Positions 35,292-48,307 of a stretch of DNA of 64,000 bases are shown here, piece after piece. The notes under the pieces were generated by a model. It had not been told where the DNA came from and did no database searches. It was given only the letters and a program-made list of their open reading frames with translations. The position numbers and the translations under genes are program-made. Every line of letters begins with the position of its first letter. The first letter of the stretch is position 1. This DNA comes from Alphaproteobacteria bacterium (GTDB lineage Bacteria; Pseudomonadota; Alphaproteobacteria; Micropepsales; Micropepsaceae), in contig JAGOBA010000010.1 in assembly GCA_017983635.1 (NCBI GenBank), forward strand, positions 1 through 64,000, written 5' to 3'.

Positions 35292-36248
35292 ATGACCACC
35301 TTCGGCGCCAAATCCACCACTGATGATGTTTTGAGCGGCATCGACCTCACCGGTAAGCGCGTAGTCGTGACCGGCGCCTCGGCGGGCTTGGGCGTCGAGA
35401 CGGCACGCGCGCTCGTGGCTCACGGTGCGAGCGTCGTCGGCGCCGCGCGCGATCTCGGCAAAGCGCGTGACGCCACGGCGCCGGTGCGCGAGGCGGCCAA
35501 GCATGGCGCCACGCTTGAACTCATTGAACTCGACCTCGCCTCGCTCAAGAGCGTCCGCGCGGCCGCCGACAAGCTCTTGAAGGACGGCCGCCCGTTCGAC
35601 GCCGTCATTGCAAACGCGGGCGTGATGGCGACGCCGAAGGGCAAGACCGCCGACGGTTTCGAAACGCAGTTCGGTACGAACCACCTCGGCCATTTCGTGT
35701 TCGTGAATCGCATAGCCTCGCTCATCAAGCCGGGCGGAAGGCTCGTGAGCCTGTCGTCGGCCGGACACCGCTTTGCCGATGTGGATCTCGACGATCCGAA
35801 CTTCGACCGCACGGACTACGCGCCGTTCGTCGCCTACGGCCGCTCGAAGACGGCAAACGCGCTGTTCGCGGTGGAGTTCGACCGCCGCCACAAAGCCCGC
35901 GGCGTGCGCGCGACGGCCGTCCACCCCGGCGGCATCCAAACCGAACTCGGCCGCCACATGACGCCGGAACTGATCCAGCAGATGATGAAGTCGATCAACG
36001 AGAGTCGCCCCGCCGGCGCCCCCGCGTTCGAGTTCAAAACAATCCTGCAAGGCGCCGCGACAACGGTCTGGGCAGGCTTCGTGGCCAGCGCCGACGCAGT
36101 GGGCGGCCACTACTGCGAAGACTGCCACGTCGCCGCCCTCAACGCCGACCCCGCGATCCGCGAAGGCGTCCGCCCCTACGCCATCGACCCCGGCCGCGCC
36201 AAAGCGCTCTGGGCGAAAAGCGAAGAGATGGTGGGAGAGCGATTCTAA
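35292..36248 (+). CDS. Short-chain dehydrogenase/reductase (retinol dehydrogenase-like)
   Basis: A 318-residue SDR similar in layout to retinol dehydrogenase / WW-domain oxidoreductase-type proteins. The NAD(P) motif TGASAGLGVETA lies near residue 28, NAGVMATP near 110, the catalytic serine in LVSLSSAGH near 155 and YGRSK near 181. The likely reaction is NADP-dependent oxidation or reduction of an alcohol/ketone of unknown identity. ATG 35292 has a CGGAGCC stretch just upstream. It ends 9 bp before the 3' end of a tRNA gene on the opposite strand. Confidence 0.85.
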   Translation: MTTFGAKSTTDDVLSGIDLTGKRVVVTGASAGLGVETARALVAHGASVVGAARDLGKARDATAPVREAAKHGATLELIELDLASLKSVRAAADKLLKDGRPFDAVIANAGVMATPKGKTADGFETQFGTNHLGHFVFVNRIASLIKPGGRLVSLSSAGHRFADVDLDDPNFDRTDYAPFVAYGRSKTANALFAVEFDRRHKARGVRATAVHPGGIQTELGRHMTPELIQQMMKSINESRPAGAPAFEFKTILQGAATTVWAGFVASADAVGGHYCEDCHVAALNADPAIREGVRPYAIDPGRAKALWAKSEEMVGERF

Positions 36249-36256
36249 AAAAAAAC

Positions 36257-36333
36257 TGGTGACCCCGAGACGATTCGAACGTCCGACCTACAGATTAGGA
36301 ATCTGCCGCTCTATCCTGCTGAGCTACGGGGTC
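36257..36333 (-). tRNA. tRNA-Arg (anticodon CCT)
   Basis: A full cloverleaf on the minus strand: acceptor GACCCCG/CGGGGTC, D-arm GCTC..GAGC, anticodon stem GCAGA/TCTGT with loop TTCCTAA (anticodon CCT, reading AGG), a variable loop AGGTC, and the T-arm with TTCGAAT. CCA is encoded at the 3' end (36257-36259 on the plus strand as TGG). AGG is a rare arginine codon in GC-rich genomes. No integrase or attachment duplicate is seen beside it. Confidence 0.95.
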
Positions 36334-36354
36334 ATTGGTGGCATAATTCGCTTA

Positions 36355-37128
36355 ATGTGGAACCGCGATCAAGTACGCCCCTGGGCGCCGCTCTTTCTAG
36401 GCCTTTTGCTGCTTGCGGCGCCGGCGTCCGCGGTGGAGAAACCGCGCTGCGACCTGACCGTGGCCGAAGAGGTGAGGGCGGTCGCGATCGTCAACGGCAC
36501 GACCTTCGACACCGCCGACGGCCGCCGTGTTCGCTTGTCGGCGCTTCAAGCCCCCACGACCTCGCCATTCGGCACGCATGCGAAGGATCGCTTGACTGCG
36601 TTGCTCGCGGGCAAAGCCGTGGGCCTCGCGTTCGCGGATAGCGGCGCGGACCGGCACGGCCGCCTACTCGCGCATGTCTTCGTCGACGGGGAATGGATCC
36701 AATCCGCGCTGATCGCCGAAGGCCTCGCGCGCGTGGCGACCCGCCTCGACATGCGCCGTTGCTCCCCCGCCTTGCTCGCCGATGAGGCCGCCGCGCGCGC
36801 CGCAAAGCGCGGCCTCTGGAACGATCCCGCCTACGCTGTCCGCAGCCCCAACAACCTCGACGCCGACATCGGCACCTTCCAAATCGTCGAAGGCAGAGTC
36901 ATGAGCGCGAAGGTCGGCCGCGATCGCACATACCTGAACTTTGGCCCCGACTACCGCACCGACTTCACCGCGACCATTGCGCGCCGCGACGCCATGCGCA
37001 TGGCAAAAGAAGGCGCAAGCCCGGAAACCTATCAGGGCAAGACGATTCGTGTCCGCGGCTGGCTCACGCGCCTCAACGGCCCCGAACTCGAAGTCACCCA
37101 CCGCGAACAGATCGAACTGCCGGAATGA
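36355..37128 (+). CDS. SNase-like (TNase) exported protein with altered active site
   Basis: A 257-residue protein with a signal peptide (WAPLFLGLLLLAAPASA) and a staphylococcal-nuclease-like beta-barrel (about residues 45-155). RRVRLSALQAPTTSPFG corresponds to the RLxxIDTPE loop, but the catalytic glutamate is absent. DRHGRLLAHVFVDG, the second arginine loop, is kept. Nuclease activity is therefore doubtful. A C-terminal OB-like region (about 170-257, ending in TYQGKTIRVRGWLTR) may bind ligand or nucleic acid. ATG 36355 is used because earlier in-frame starts lie inside the tRNA gene. The stop overlaps the next start (ATGA). Confidence 0.72.
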   Translation: MWNRDQVRPWAPLFLGLLLLAAPASAVEKPRCDLTVAEEVRAVAIVNGTTFDTADGRRVRLSALQAPTTSPFGTHAKDRLTALLAGKAVGLAFADSGADRHGRLLAHVFVDGEWIQSALIAEGLARVATRLDMRRCSPALLADEAAARAAKRGLWNDPAYAVRSPNNLDADIGTFQIVEGRVMSAKVGRDRTYLNFGPDYRTDFTATIARRDAMRMAKEGASPETYQGKTIRVRGWLTRLNGPELEVTHREQIELPE

Positions 37129-37643
37129 TCGAAAAGCGGTCGACCCTGCCCCCGGGCGCCTTTCTCGAAGCCTATCGCGACGCCGGCGCCCACACCGACT
37201 GCTACACGACCGTCGTCGGCGGCGCGCGCACGCTGCAAAACTACGTCGCGGCATTTTACACGACGCCGCTCTTCCGGGCCGAGCGGTTCATCCTCGCACG
37301 AGCGGTGAGCAAACCATCGACCGATGAAGACGTGAAAAGGCTCGTGTCGGGAACCGCGTCGAACTTCGCCGCCTGGACCGTCGAGCGGCGCGCGGAAGAC
37401 CAGCTGCTGATGTGCGACTATGTCGGGCGCACGCGGTCGTGGTTCATGACCACGCCGGAGGCTGACGCCGGCAATATATCGACGCGCCTCTTCTTCGGCT
37501 CCGCGGTCGTGCCTCTCGCCAACGAGCCCGCCAGCCAAGAGCTGCCCGCCTCCTTCAAGGCAATGCTGTGGTTCCACCACATCTATTCGATCCTCCTCCT
37601 GCGCAGCGCCCGCGCCGCGCTGATCGCGCGGAACGCCGACTAA
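37125..37643 (+). CDS. Conserved-looking hypothetical protein coupled to the SNase-like gene
   Basis: A 172-residue protein of no recognised family. It has no signal peptide or clear membrane span. Aromatic-rich blocks DCYTTVVGGARTLQNYVAAFYTT and FKAMLWFHHIYSILLL suggest a compact fold, perhaps with a hydrophobic ligand pocket, and LFFGSAVVP is strand-like. Its ATG overlaps the stop of the SNase-like gene by 4 bp, so the two are cotranslated. Composition matches its neighbours. Confidence 0.6.
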   Translation: MIEKRSTLPPGAFLEAYRDAGAHTDCYTTVVGGARTLQNYVAAFYTTPLFRAERFILARAVSKPSTDEDVKRLVSGTASNFAAWTVERRAEDQLLMCDYVGRTRSWFMTTPEADAGNISTRLFFGSAVVPLANEPASQELPASFKAMLWFHHIYSILLLRSARAALIARNAD

Positions 37644-37736
37644 CCTAGCCCGGGCGTTCGGCAGAGGCTTCCGCTCGCCCATGGTGCGCCAGGCCAAAGC
37701 ACGCTAGTGAATCCAGCTTGCGGAGGAACACGATCC

Positions 37737-38444
37737 TTGGACGTCCATTACGCGATCGGTGATGTGCATGGGCGGGACGACTTGCTCGCGCGCCTGCACG
37801 ACGTCATCCAGGCGCAGCATCGCCTGCGACACGGCTGGGAGCCGGGCGTCATCGTCTACGTTGGCGACTATATCGACCGCGGCGCGCGTAGCATCGAGGT
37901 GATCGACCGCGTCATGCGCGGCCTGCCGGGGTTTAAGAGTGTCTGTCTGAAAGGCAATCACGAACAGCTGATGCTCGATTGTCTGGACACGGACGATCGC
38001 GATGTCTGGTTGAGCTGGCTGGACAACGGCGGGGAGAAGACGATGGCCTCGCTCGGCCTCGGTGGACGCGACGCGCGCAATAGTCTGGCGCTCGCGCGCG
38101 CCATCGGCCCCGAGCGTCTGCAGTGGCTTGATAGGCTGGACCTGACCTATCGAGCGGGCGACTATTTCTTCGTGCACGCCGGCATCGTCCCCGGCCGCCC
38201 GCTCGCCGAGCAAAAGGAAAAGGACCTGCTCTGGATTCGCGATCATTTCCTGAGCAGCGACCTGGACCACGGTGTCGTCGTTGTGCACGGGCACACCCCC
38301 GCGCTCGAACCGGAGTTGAAGCGTAACCGCATCAACGTCGACATCGGCGCCACTTTCAACGGCCAACTTGCCGCCGTCGTCTTGGGCGAGAGAGAAGGCC
38401 CGCGCTTCATCATCATCGAAGGCGAACCCGGCGCGGGCCCGTGA
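37737..38444 (+). CDS. Metallophosphoesterase, PrpA/ApaH-like serine/threonine phosphatase family
   Basis: A 235-residue calcineurin-like phosphoesterase. The metal-binding motifs GDVHGRDD, GDYIDRG, GNHEQL and the C-terminal VHGHTP are complete, so the dimetal centre should be functional. Bacterial relatives act as protein phosphatases or diadenosine tetraphosphatases. The start is a TTG at 37737: a perfect GGAGGA ribosome site lies at 37722-37727, 9 bases before it. Beginning at the GTG at 37707 would put that site inside the gene. It converges with rpoH 4 bp away. Confidence 0.85.
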   Translation: MDVHYAIGDVHGRDDLLARLHDVIQAQHRLRHGWEPGVIVYVGDYIDRGARSIEVIDRVMRGLPGFKSVCLKGNHEQLMLDCLDTDDRDVWLSWLDNGGEKTMASLGLGGRDARNSLALARAIGPERLQWLDRLDLTYRAGDYFFVHAGIVPGRPLAEQKEKDLLWIRDHFLSSDLDHGVVVVHGHTPALEPELKRNRINVDIGATFNGQLAAVVLGEREGPRFIIIEGEPGAGP

Positions 38445-38448
38445 TCGC

Positions 38449-39336
38449 CTAGGCCGCGATCAGTCCCGCTTCCACCGGATCGCCCACACGCTCAAGCAGG
38501 ACCTTCTTCAGTTTGCCGAGCGCGCTCGCCTCGATCTGGCGCACGCGCTCCTTTGAAATGCCGAGCCGTTCGCCAAGCGCCTCCAACGTCACCGCCTCAT
38601 CCTGCATCTGCCGCTCGCGCACGATCACCTGCTCGCGCGGGGTGAGTGTGTTGAGCGCAAGGTTGATCCAGGCCGCACGCGTCGCGCTATCGCGCGTCAG
38701 CATCACATGTTCGTCCGGACGCGCGCGCTCGTCGGTGAGCAGATCCTGCCATTCCATTTCGCCGGGCTCGCCTGGCGCCGCGTTCAGCGAACGGTCGCCG
38801 GACGTCAGCCGCGCGTCCATGTCCTGCACGTCGTTCACCGGCACGCGCAACGCCGCCGCAATCTTCAGCGCGCCTTCGCGCGACAAATCCTTTGAGGGGT
38901 TCCCGGCGATCTTCGCCTTCAGCCGGCGCAAATTGAAGAACAGCGTCTTCTGCGTCGCCGTCGACGTTAGCCGCACGATCGACCAATTGCGTAGCACGTA
39001 GTCCTGAACTGCCGCGCGAATCCACCACGTCGCGTAGGTCGAGAAGCGCAGCTTGCGCTCCGGCTCGAACCGCTGTGCCGCTTGCATCAAGCCGACGACG
39101 CCCTCCTGGATCAGGTCGCCCATCGGCAACCCGTAATTCTTGAACCGCGCCGCAACCGCGACGACCAAGCGGAAATAGGCCGACGTCAGTTCATGCAGCG
39201 CCTTCTGGTCGCCGCGCTCGCGCCAAGCGGTCGCCAGGTCCAACTCGTGCTGAGCCTCAAGCAAATCTGCCGACATCGTCCGCTTGATGAACTGGCGGTT
39301 GGCCTTCACAGCGTGTGACGTGTCGAACATGCCCAT
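38449..39336 (-). CDS. rpoH: RNA polymerase sigma-32 factor (heat shock)
   Basis: A 295-residue group sigma factor of the RpoH type. Region 2 contains AYFRLVVAVAARFKNYGLPMGDLIQEGVVGLMQAA and FSTYATWWIRAAVQDYVLRNW. The RpoH box is recognisable as QKTLFFNLRRLK. Region 4.2 ends the protein with LGISKERVRQIEASALGKL. It directs transcription of heat-shock and envelope stress genes. AAGGAG lies 7 bases before the ATG at 39336. Alphaproteobacteria often carry two rpoH genes, and sequence alone does not say which this is. Confidence 0.93.
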   Translation of the reverse strand: MGMFDTSHAVKANRQFIKRTMSADLLEAQHELDLATAWRERGDQKALHELTSAYFRLVVAVAARFKNYGLPMGDLIQEGVVGLMQAAQRFEPERKLRFSTYATWWIRAAVQDYVLRNWSIVRLTSTATQKTLFFNLRRLKAKIAGNPSKDLSREGALKIAAALRVPVNDVQDMDARLTSGDRSLNAAPGEPGEMEWQDLLTDERARPDEHVMLTRDSATRAAWINLALNTLTPREQVIVRERQMQDEAVTLEALGERLGISKERVRQIEASALGKLKKVLLERVGDPVEAGLIAA

Positions 39337-39446
39337 GAGGATCTCCTTGATGTCCTAGCAAGCCAGTTGGGTATGCCTCCTACGCCGTTCAACCCTCTTT
39401 GGATCAATTCTAAAGAACAGTTCTAAAATGGAGATTAGAAAGCGCC

Positions 39447-39480
39447 AAAGAAAAAGGCCCGGAGCGTGCGCCCCGGGCCT
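39447..39480 (-). terminator. Rho-independent terminator of the CarD gene
   Basis: Perfect 8-bp stem AGGCCCGG/CCGGGCCT around a 10-base loop. On the minus strand a run TTTTTCTTT follows at once. It lies 26 bp beyond the carD stop codon and so separates carD from rpoH transcription. Confidence 0.88.
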
Positions 39481-39506
39481 CCTGATTTCACATGCCTGCG
39501 ATGGAC

Positions 39507-40277
39507 TTAGGCCGCGCGCTGCAGCGCGACTTCCAACCGCTTCACGGCCGCGTCTTCGTCGATCCGCTCGACCGCCGCGACTTCGCGCGCCATCCGGCCC
39601 AGCGCCGCTTCGTATAGCTGACGCTCGGAGTAGGACTGTTCCGGCTGGCCGCTCGCGCGGTGCAGGTCGCGCACCACCTCGGCGATCGAAATCAGGTCGC
39701 CCGAGTTGATCTTCGCTTCGTATTCTTGCGCCCGGCGGCTCCACATTGTGCGTTTGATGCGCGCACGGCCCTTCAGCGTCTGCAGCGCATTCGCCACCAC
39801 ATCCGGCGAGGACAGCCGGCGCATGCCGATCAGGCTAGCCTTGGCGACCGGAACCCGAAGCGTCATCTTGTCCTTGTCGAAGTTGATCACGAAGAGCTCA
39901 AGCTTCATGCCCGCCACTTCCTGCTCGACCACCTGGATGATCCGGCCCACGCCATGCGCGGGGTAGACGACCCAGTCGTTCGTGCGGAATTCGGACTTCT
40001 TCTTCTCGACCTTCGGCGGCAGCTTCGCCGCAACCGGTGCCGCCACAACCGCCTTGACAGGCGCCGCGGCAACCAGCTTCGGCTCGACCTTGTGGGCCAC
40101 CTTGGCTTCAACCTTCGGGACCGCCTTCAGGTCGGGCTTCTTGGCCTCGACCTTCGGGGCGACCTTGGTGTCGGCCTTGTGCACCACCTTGATCTCAGCT
40201 TTCGGCTGGACCTTGGCGTGCGCCTTGGGGTTCTTCGCGGTTACGGCCGTCTTCGTCTGGGTCTTTTTCGTGCTCAT
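39507..40277 (-). CDS. carD: CarD-family RNA polymerase-binding regulator with long basic N-terminal tail
   Basis: A 256-residue protein. The CarD RNA polymerase-interacting domain begins EFRTNDWVVYPAHGVGRI (about residue 95) and the helical DNA-binding part follows (about 165-256). CarD/CdnL proteins stabilise open promoter complexes, chiefly at rRNA promoters. The first ~92 residues are low-complexity Lys/Ala/Pro/Val with repeated AKV.PK and KVEAK units, like histone H1 or the AlgP type; they are not part of the usual 160-170-residue CarD. The tail may give nonspecific DNA binding. It has its own terminator and a 390-bp upstream region. Confidence 0.88.
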   Translation of the reverse strand: MSTKKTQTKTAVTAKNPKAHAKVQPKAEIKVVHKADTKVAPKVEAKKPDLKAVPKVEAKVAHKVEPKLVAAAPVKAVVAAPVAAKLPPKVEKKKSEFRTNDWVVYPAHGVGRIIQVVEQEVAGMKLELFVINFDKDKMTLRVPVAKASLIGMRRLSSPDVVANALQTLKGRARIKRTMWSRRAQEYEAKINSGDLISIAEVVRDLHRASGQPEQSYSERQLYEAALGRMAREVAAVERIDEDAAVKRLEVALQRAA

Positions 40278-40667
40278 GTGCGCTCTATCTTTCTCGGTCC
40301 GCTTGGGCCTCTACCGCAGTCTTCCGGTCACGCATCCGATTGGCGCCGCGCGGCAGGGCCGGGCGATGCCGTTTCGGATACTCCGCCTTTTTGGAAACGG
40401 TCCGGCTCGGTCAGTCGAGCCGCGTTCGCGGAGGCAGGTCTGCGTCCCCACGGTTTCTTATGACCGCCTTTTCTGTCGTCAGTTCCAAGTGTCCAAAATG
40501 TAACATGGAAGGGAGGAAAAATAAAGGCAGCGACGCGCATTAAGGAATATTTCAATGCTGTCGCAGTTAGCGCACAATGGCTCGATTGCGCCAAATTCTA
40601 CTTTTCGGCGAATCGCGTCTAACTGGAAGCTGTTGTCGCACTCAACTGCGAAATGGGGAAAAAATCC
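40278..40667. other. 390-bp gap upstream of carD
   Basis: No gene or known RNA was recognised. The part nearest carD is GC-rich and includes GCGCCGCGCGGC-type complementary blocks. The part nearest fdxA (about 40500-40665) is clearly A+T richer than the surroundings, with runs such as GGAAAAATAAAGG and AATATTTC, and may hold promoter sequences for carD. A long leader RNA is possible. Confidence 0.45.
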
Positions 40668-41006
40668 CTAACCGCCTTGGCCCGGCTTCGGGCTGAAGAA
40701 CTTTTCGAACTTGTCCGGCACGGATTCGAAGTCCTTGGCATCCGCCGGCGCCTCACCCTTGGCCGTAATGTTCGGCCACTTGCCCGCGAACTCCTTATTC
40801 AGCGAGAGCCACTTCTCGATTCCAGGCTCCGTGTCCGGCTTGATGGCATCCACCGGGCACTCCGGTTCGCACACCCCGCAATCGATGCATTCGTCCGGGT
40901 GGATCACAAGCATGTTCTCCCCCTCGTAAAAGCAGTCGACGGGGCAAACCTCCACGCAGTCCATGAACTTACATTTGATGCAGTTCTCGTTGACGATGTA
41001 GGTCAT
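40668..41006 (-). CDS. fdxA: Seven-iron ferredoxin (3Fe-4S/4Fe-4S), FdxA type
   Basis: A 112-residue ferredoxin. Both cluster motifs are intact: [17 protein letters not shown] near the start and [14 protein letters not shown] near residue 40. A C-terminal tail of about 55 residues contains [12 protein letters not shown], normal for FdxA of proteobacteria. It transfers electrons at low potential. The ATG at 41006 starts the canonical MTYIVNENC sequence; longer in-frame starts are rejected. In related alphaproteobacteria it sits between carD and the S4/helicase genes, as here. Confidence 0.92.
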   Translation of the reverse strand: MTYIVNENCIKCKFMDCVEVCPVDCFYEGENMLVIHPDECIDCGVCEPECPVDAIKPDTEPGIEKWLSLNKEFAGKWPNITAKGEAPADAKDFESVPDKFEKFFSPKPGQGG

Positions 41007-41154
41007 GGGAACAGGTTCTTCGGCCGCTCGGATCGATGAGAAGGGCCGCACGGGTAACATTTCGCAATTGCACCCACAACCCCAATCAAACCGCGACAAG
41101 AGCGCTCTCAAACAACATCCGTTGTGAAATCGTAGCGCCGGCGGAAGGCACAAC

Positions 41155-41454
41155 TTAGCCCAGGCGAATTCGCCGGTGGTCGCGGGCGGCATGAACGATG
41201 CGCAGCATGGTCACTTGGCCGGGCGCGGCTCGGTAGAACACAATGTACGGAAAGCGCCAAAGACGGATCGAGCGCACGCCTCTTCGCAGCTCCCCACGTG
41301 CGCGACCGATGGCGGGGAAGGCGGCCAACAACTCAATGGTGATCTCGACTTCATCAAAGAAGCGATCGGCGGCGGGCGGATTGTGGTCCGACAAATAGGT
41401 GTAGGCTGCCGTCAGATCGCTCGCGAACGCCGCGCTGCGAAGGACGCGCGTCAC
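41155..41454 (-). CDS. RelE/ParE-family toxin
   Basis: A 99-residue ParE-like protein. Family features are [26 protein letters not shown], a [30 protein letters not shown] core and RIVHAARD at the end. ParE toxins block DNA gyrase, and RelE relatives cleave mRNA. It starts with GTG overlapping the antitoxin stop (GTGA), the normal order for this module. It interrupts the conserved S4-fdxA neighbourhood. Confidence 0.85.
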   Translation of the reverse strand: MTRVLRSAAFASDLTAAYTYLSDHNPPAADRFFDEVEITIELLAAFPAIGRARGELRRGVRSIRLWRFPYIVFYRAAPGQVTMLRIVHAARDHRRIRLG

Positions 41455-41732
41455 TTCTTCTTACGTGACTTGGTAGCTGCCTGGCGTAGCTGCCGGCGCA
41501 TAGCAATCGGATCCCAGGGTTTCGTTTCGCCGTCGTCGGCCTCGTCGATTAACGCGCGCAGTTGCTCGTCGCTCATGCCGGCAGAGTGATCTTCGTCCAG
41601 ACGCCGCAACAGCAAGCCGTCGGCGATCAGCGATGCGGCCGCGGCGTCGAGGGTGGAGTGCCCGCCCCTGCGCTGCCGCTCTTTCACCAATGCCGCCAGT
41701 TCCTTTGGCAGAGTAACCGTTGCGTTCGCCAT
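41451..41732 (-). CDS. ParD-like antitoxin
   Basis: A 93-residue protein. The N-terminal ANATVTLPKELAALVKERQRRGG fits a ribbon-helix-helix DNA-binding domain, and the acidic middle (MSDEQLRALIDEADDGETKP) suits toxin binding. The last 15 residues are strongly basic (RKKK end), which is uncommon for ParD. It precedes and overlaps the toxin gene by 4 bp. It probably represses its own promoter. Confidence 0.8.
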   Translation of the reverse strand: MANATVTLPKELAALVKERQRRGGHSTLDAAAASLIADGLLLRRLDEDHSAGMSDEQLRALIDEADDGETKPWDPIAMRRQLRQAATKSRKKK

Positions 41733-41789
41733 GCCCGAGAGTAGCAGAGCTCTGACTTACCGCAAAGCGGCCCCTGCACGCTCCGCGCG

Positions 41790-42152
41790 CTAATCCTCAC
41801 TCGTCAACGCATCGATCGCGCGGCGGTCCTTTTTCGTGGGGCGCCCTGCGCCCTTGTCGCGCGCAGGTGGGGCCAACTCGACGGGCTTCACTTCCGGCGG
41901 CGGCGTCATGTCTTCGTAGAGGAGCCGCGCTTCCGTCGCCGGGCCGCGCCTTGTACCGCCGTCGAGAACCTTGATCACCCGCACGAGCGAGCCCGCAGGA
42001 AACGTCAACACGTCGCCGATCTTCACCGTCGCGCTCGGCTTCTCGCAACGCGCGCCGTTGATCCGCACGCGGCCCTCCGACACCACGGTCGCGGCGAGCG
42101 TCCGGCTTTTGAAGAAGCGCGTAAACCAGAGATACTTGTCGACGCGCTGCAT
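41790..42152 (-). CDS. RNA-binding S4 domain protein (HSP15-like)
   Basis: A 120-residue protein with an S4 RNA-binding domain at the N-terminus (MQRVDKYLWFTRFFKSRTLAATVVSEGRVRINGARCEK), followed by a basic C-terminal tail (PPARDKGAGRPTKKDRRAID). HSP15 of E. coli rescues stalled 50S subunits carrying nascent chains. The gene follows the helicase with no gap (TAA then ATG), so they are cotranscribed. Confidence 0.87.
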   Translation of the reverse strand: MQRVDKYLWFTRFFKSRTLAATVVSEGRVRINGARCEKPSATVKIGDVLTFPAGSLVRVIKVLDGGTRRGPATEARLLYEDMTPPPEVKPVELAPPARDKGAGRPTKKDRRAIDALTSED

Positions 42153-45089
<2,937 letters not shown>

Positions 45090-45697
45090 CGAGATCGTGT
45101 CCGGAAAAGCGGTCGGTCCTCATGCCTTGACCGGGGCCGCAAGACAAGCGTTCACGCACCTATCCACAGCCTGGTGTGGAGAAGCTGTGTCAGGTTTGGA
45201 CCAGAAGCGGAACGCATCGTGCCCGAATCACTGACTCGACTCTCTTCGGCCTTTGTTCACGCCCAAAATGTAGGGGGTACAGGCACTTACGGAACAACGC
45301 TGAATCAAACCATCAATATCTGTTACGACACTGTCACCGGATTGTCTCATCAACTCGTCCGTGTACGGAGCGAGCAGTCTGGTATTGAGATTCGCGTCTG
45401 CAAAAGCTCCGTATCCGGAACGAATTAATCCGCACGCGGACCATTCCTACCTGCCGCGGCAGGGTTGTGGATAAATCCGGGAGTGGGGCGAAACAAGAAT
45501 GGAACGAAACTCGATCAAAGGGCTGACCCCGTTCGAGTTCCCATTCGTTCACCCCCAAGGGGTAGGGGGCGTGTCGCAGCTCGCGCGCTAGGGGTGACGC
45601 GACAATCGCGCGGCCCGTTCGCCTGTTTGACCCCTCACGCGCTTTAGCCAAATACTGCCGCCAATTCCGCAACTGCGAACCCGAGTCAAAGCAACCC
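45090..45697. promoter_or_regulatory. 608-bp divergent intergenic region with DnaA-box-like and GANTC sites
   Basis: The region separates the divergent helicase and methylmalonyl-CoA mutase genes and holds no credible gene. It has a perfect DnaA box, TGTGGATAA at 45466-45474 (TTATCCACA on the reverse strand), and two sites with one mismatch at 45161-45169 (CTATCCACA from 45160) and 45175-45183 (TTCTCCACA on the reverse strand). GANTC sites occur at 45225, 45233, 45238, 45302 and 45683; four lie within 82 bp. The central part is A+T richer than the surroundings. It may be a DnaA/CcrM-controlled promoter region or, less likely, an origin. Confidence 0.5.
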
Positions 45698-47848
<2,151 letters not shown>

Positions 47849-47926
47849 CCTGTCCCTAAAATACCAGAAAGCAAAGAATTTCGTCATGCCCGGCCATGAC
47901 GAACTTTCTTAAGTTCTGCTGCCCCG

Positions 47927-48307
47927 CTACTCCCGCGTAATCTCCACCGTCATCGAATTCGTCTTCGCCCGGACGACGATCTGCCGAACCGCCGCGCCCA
48001 CCGCTATCTTCTCGCGCACTTGCACCGGCGTCAGCACTTGCGCCGACATCTCCGGCCGGCAGGCGAGGAAGTCGACCTGTACGATCCCATCCTTGTCCGA
48101 ACCCGCGAGCACCAACGTCGGCGCGCTCCATCCCGCACTTTCCGCCACGCCGAACGCACTGATCGTCACGCTCTCCGCCTCGACCGAAACCATCGCCGAG
48201 TCGATCTGCATGACGAGCTGCCGGTCGCACTTCGCTGCCGTACCGGCATGAGCGGACGTTGCCGCGAGCAACGCTGCAGCCGCCAATTGAATCGTTCTCA
48301 CGAACAT
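47927..48307 (-). CDS. Small exported protein, function unknown
   Basis: A 126-residue protein with a signal peptide (FVRTIQLAAAALLAATSAHA). The mature part is beta-rich, with two cysteines (AKCDR and FLACRP) that could form a disulphide. No family was recognised. The ATG at 48307 lies inside the last codons of the upstream lipoprotein gene, so the two form a coupled pair. Confidence 0.6.
   Translation of the reverse strand: MFVRTIQLAAAALLAATSAHAGTAAKCDRQLVMQIDSAMVSVEAESVTISAFGVAESAGWSAPTLVLAGSDKDGIVQVDFLACRPEMSAQVLTPVQVREKIAVGAAVRQIVVRAKTNSMTVEITRE

Noticed and set aside
36257-36333. Integration site of a genomic island at the tRNA-Arg gene
   Set aside because: No integrase, no duplicated tRNA 3' end and no composition change were found on either side.
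36259-36354. Upstream start of the SNase-like gene
   Set aside because: It would lie within the tRNA-Arg gene; the signal peptide begins just after 36355.
39408-39427. A LexA (SOS) box before rpoH
   Set aside because: AGAACTGTTCT is palindromic, but the spacing does not fit the alphaproteobacterial GTTC-N7-GTTC site.
45090-45697. Firm call of a chromosomal replication origin
   Set aside because: DnaA boxes alone are not enough: the usual origin neighbours (hemE, dnaA, parAB) and CtrA TTAA-N7-TTAA sites are absent.
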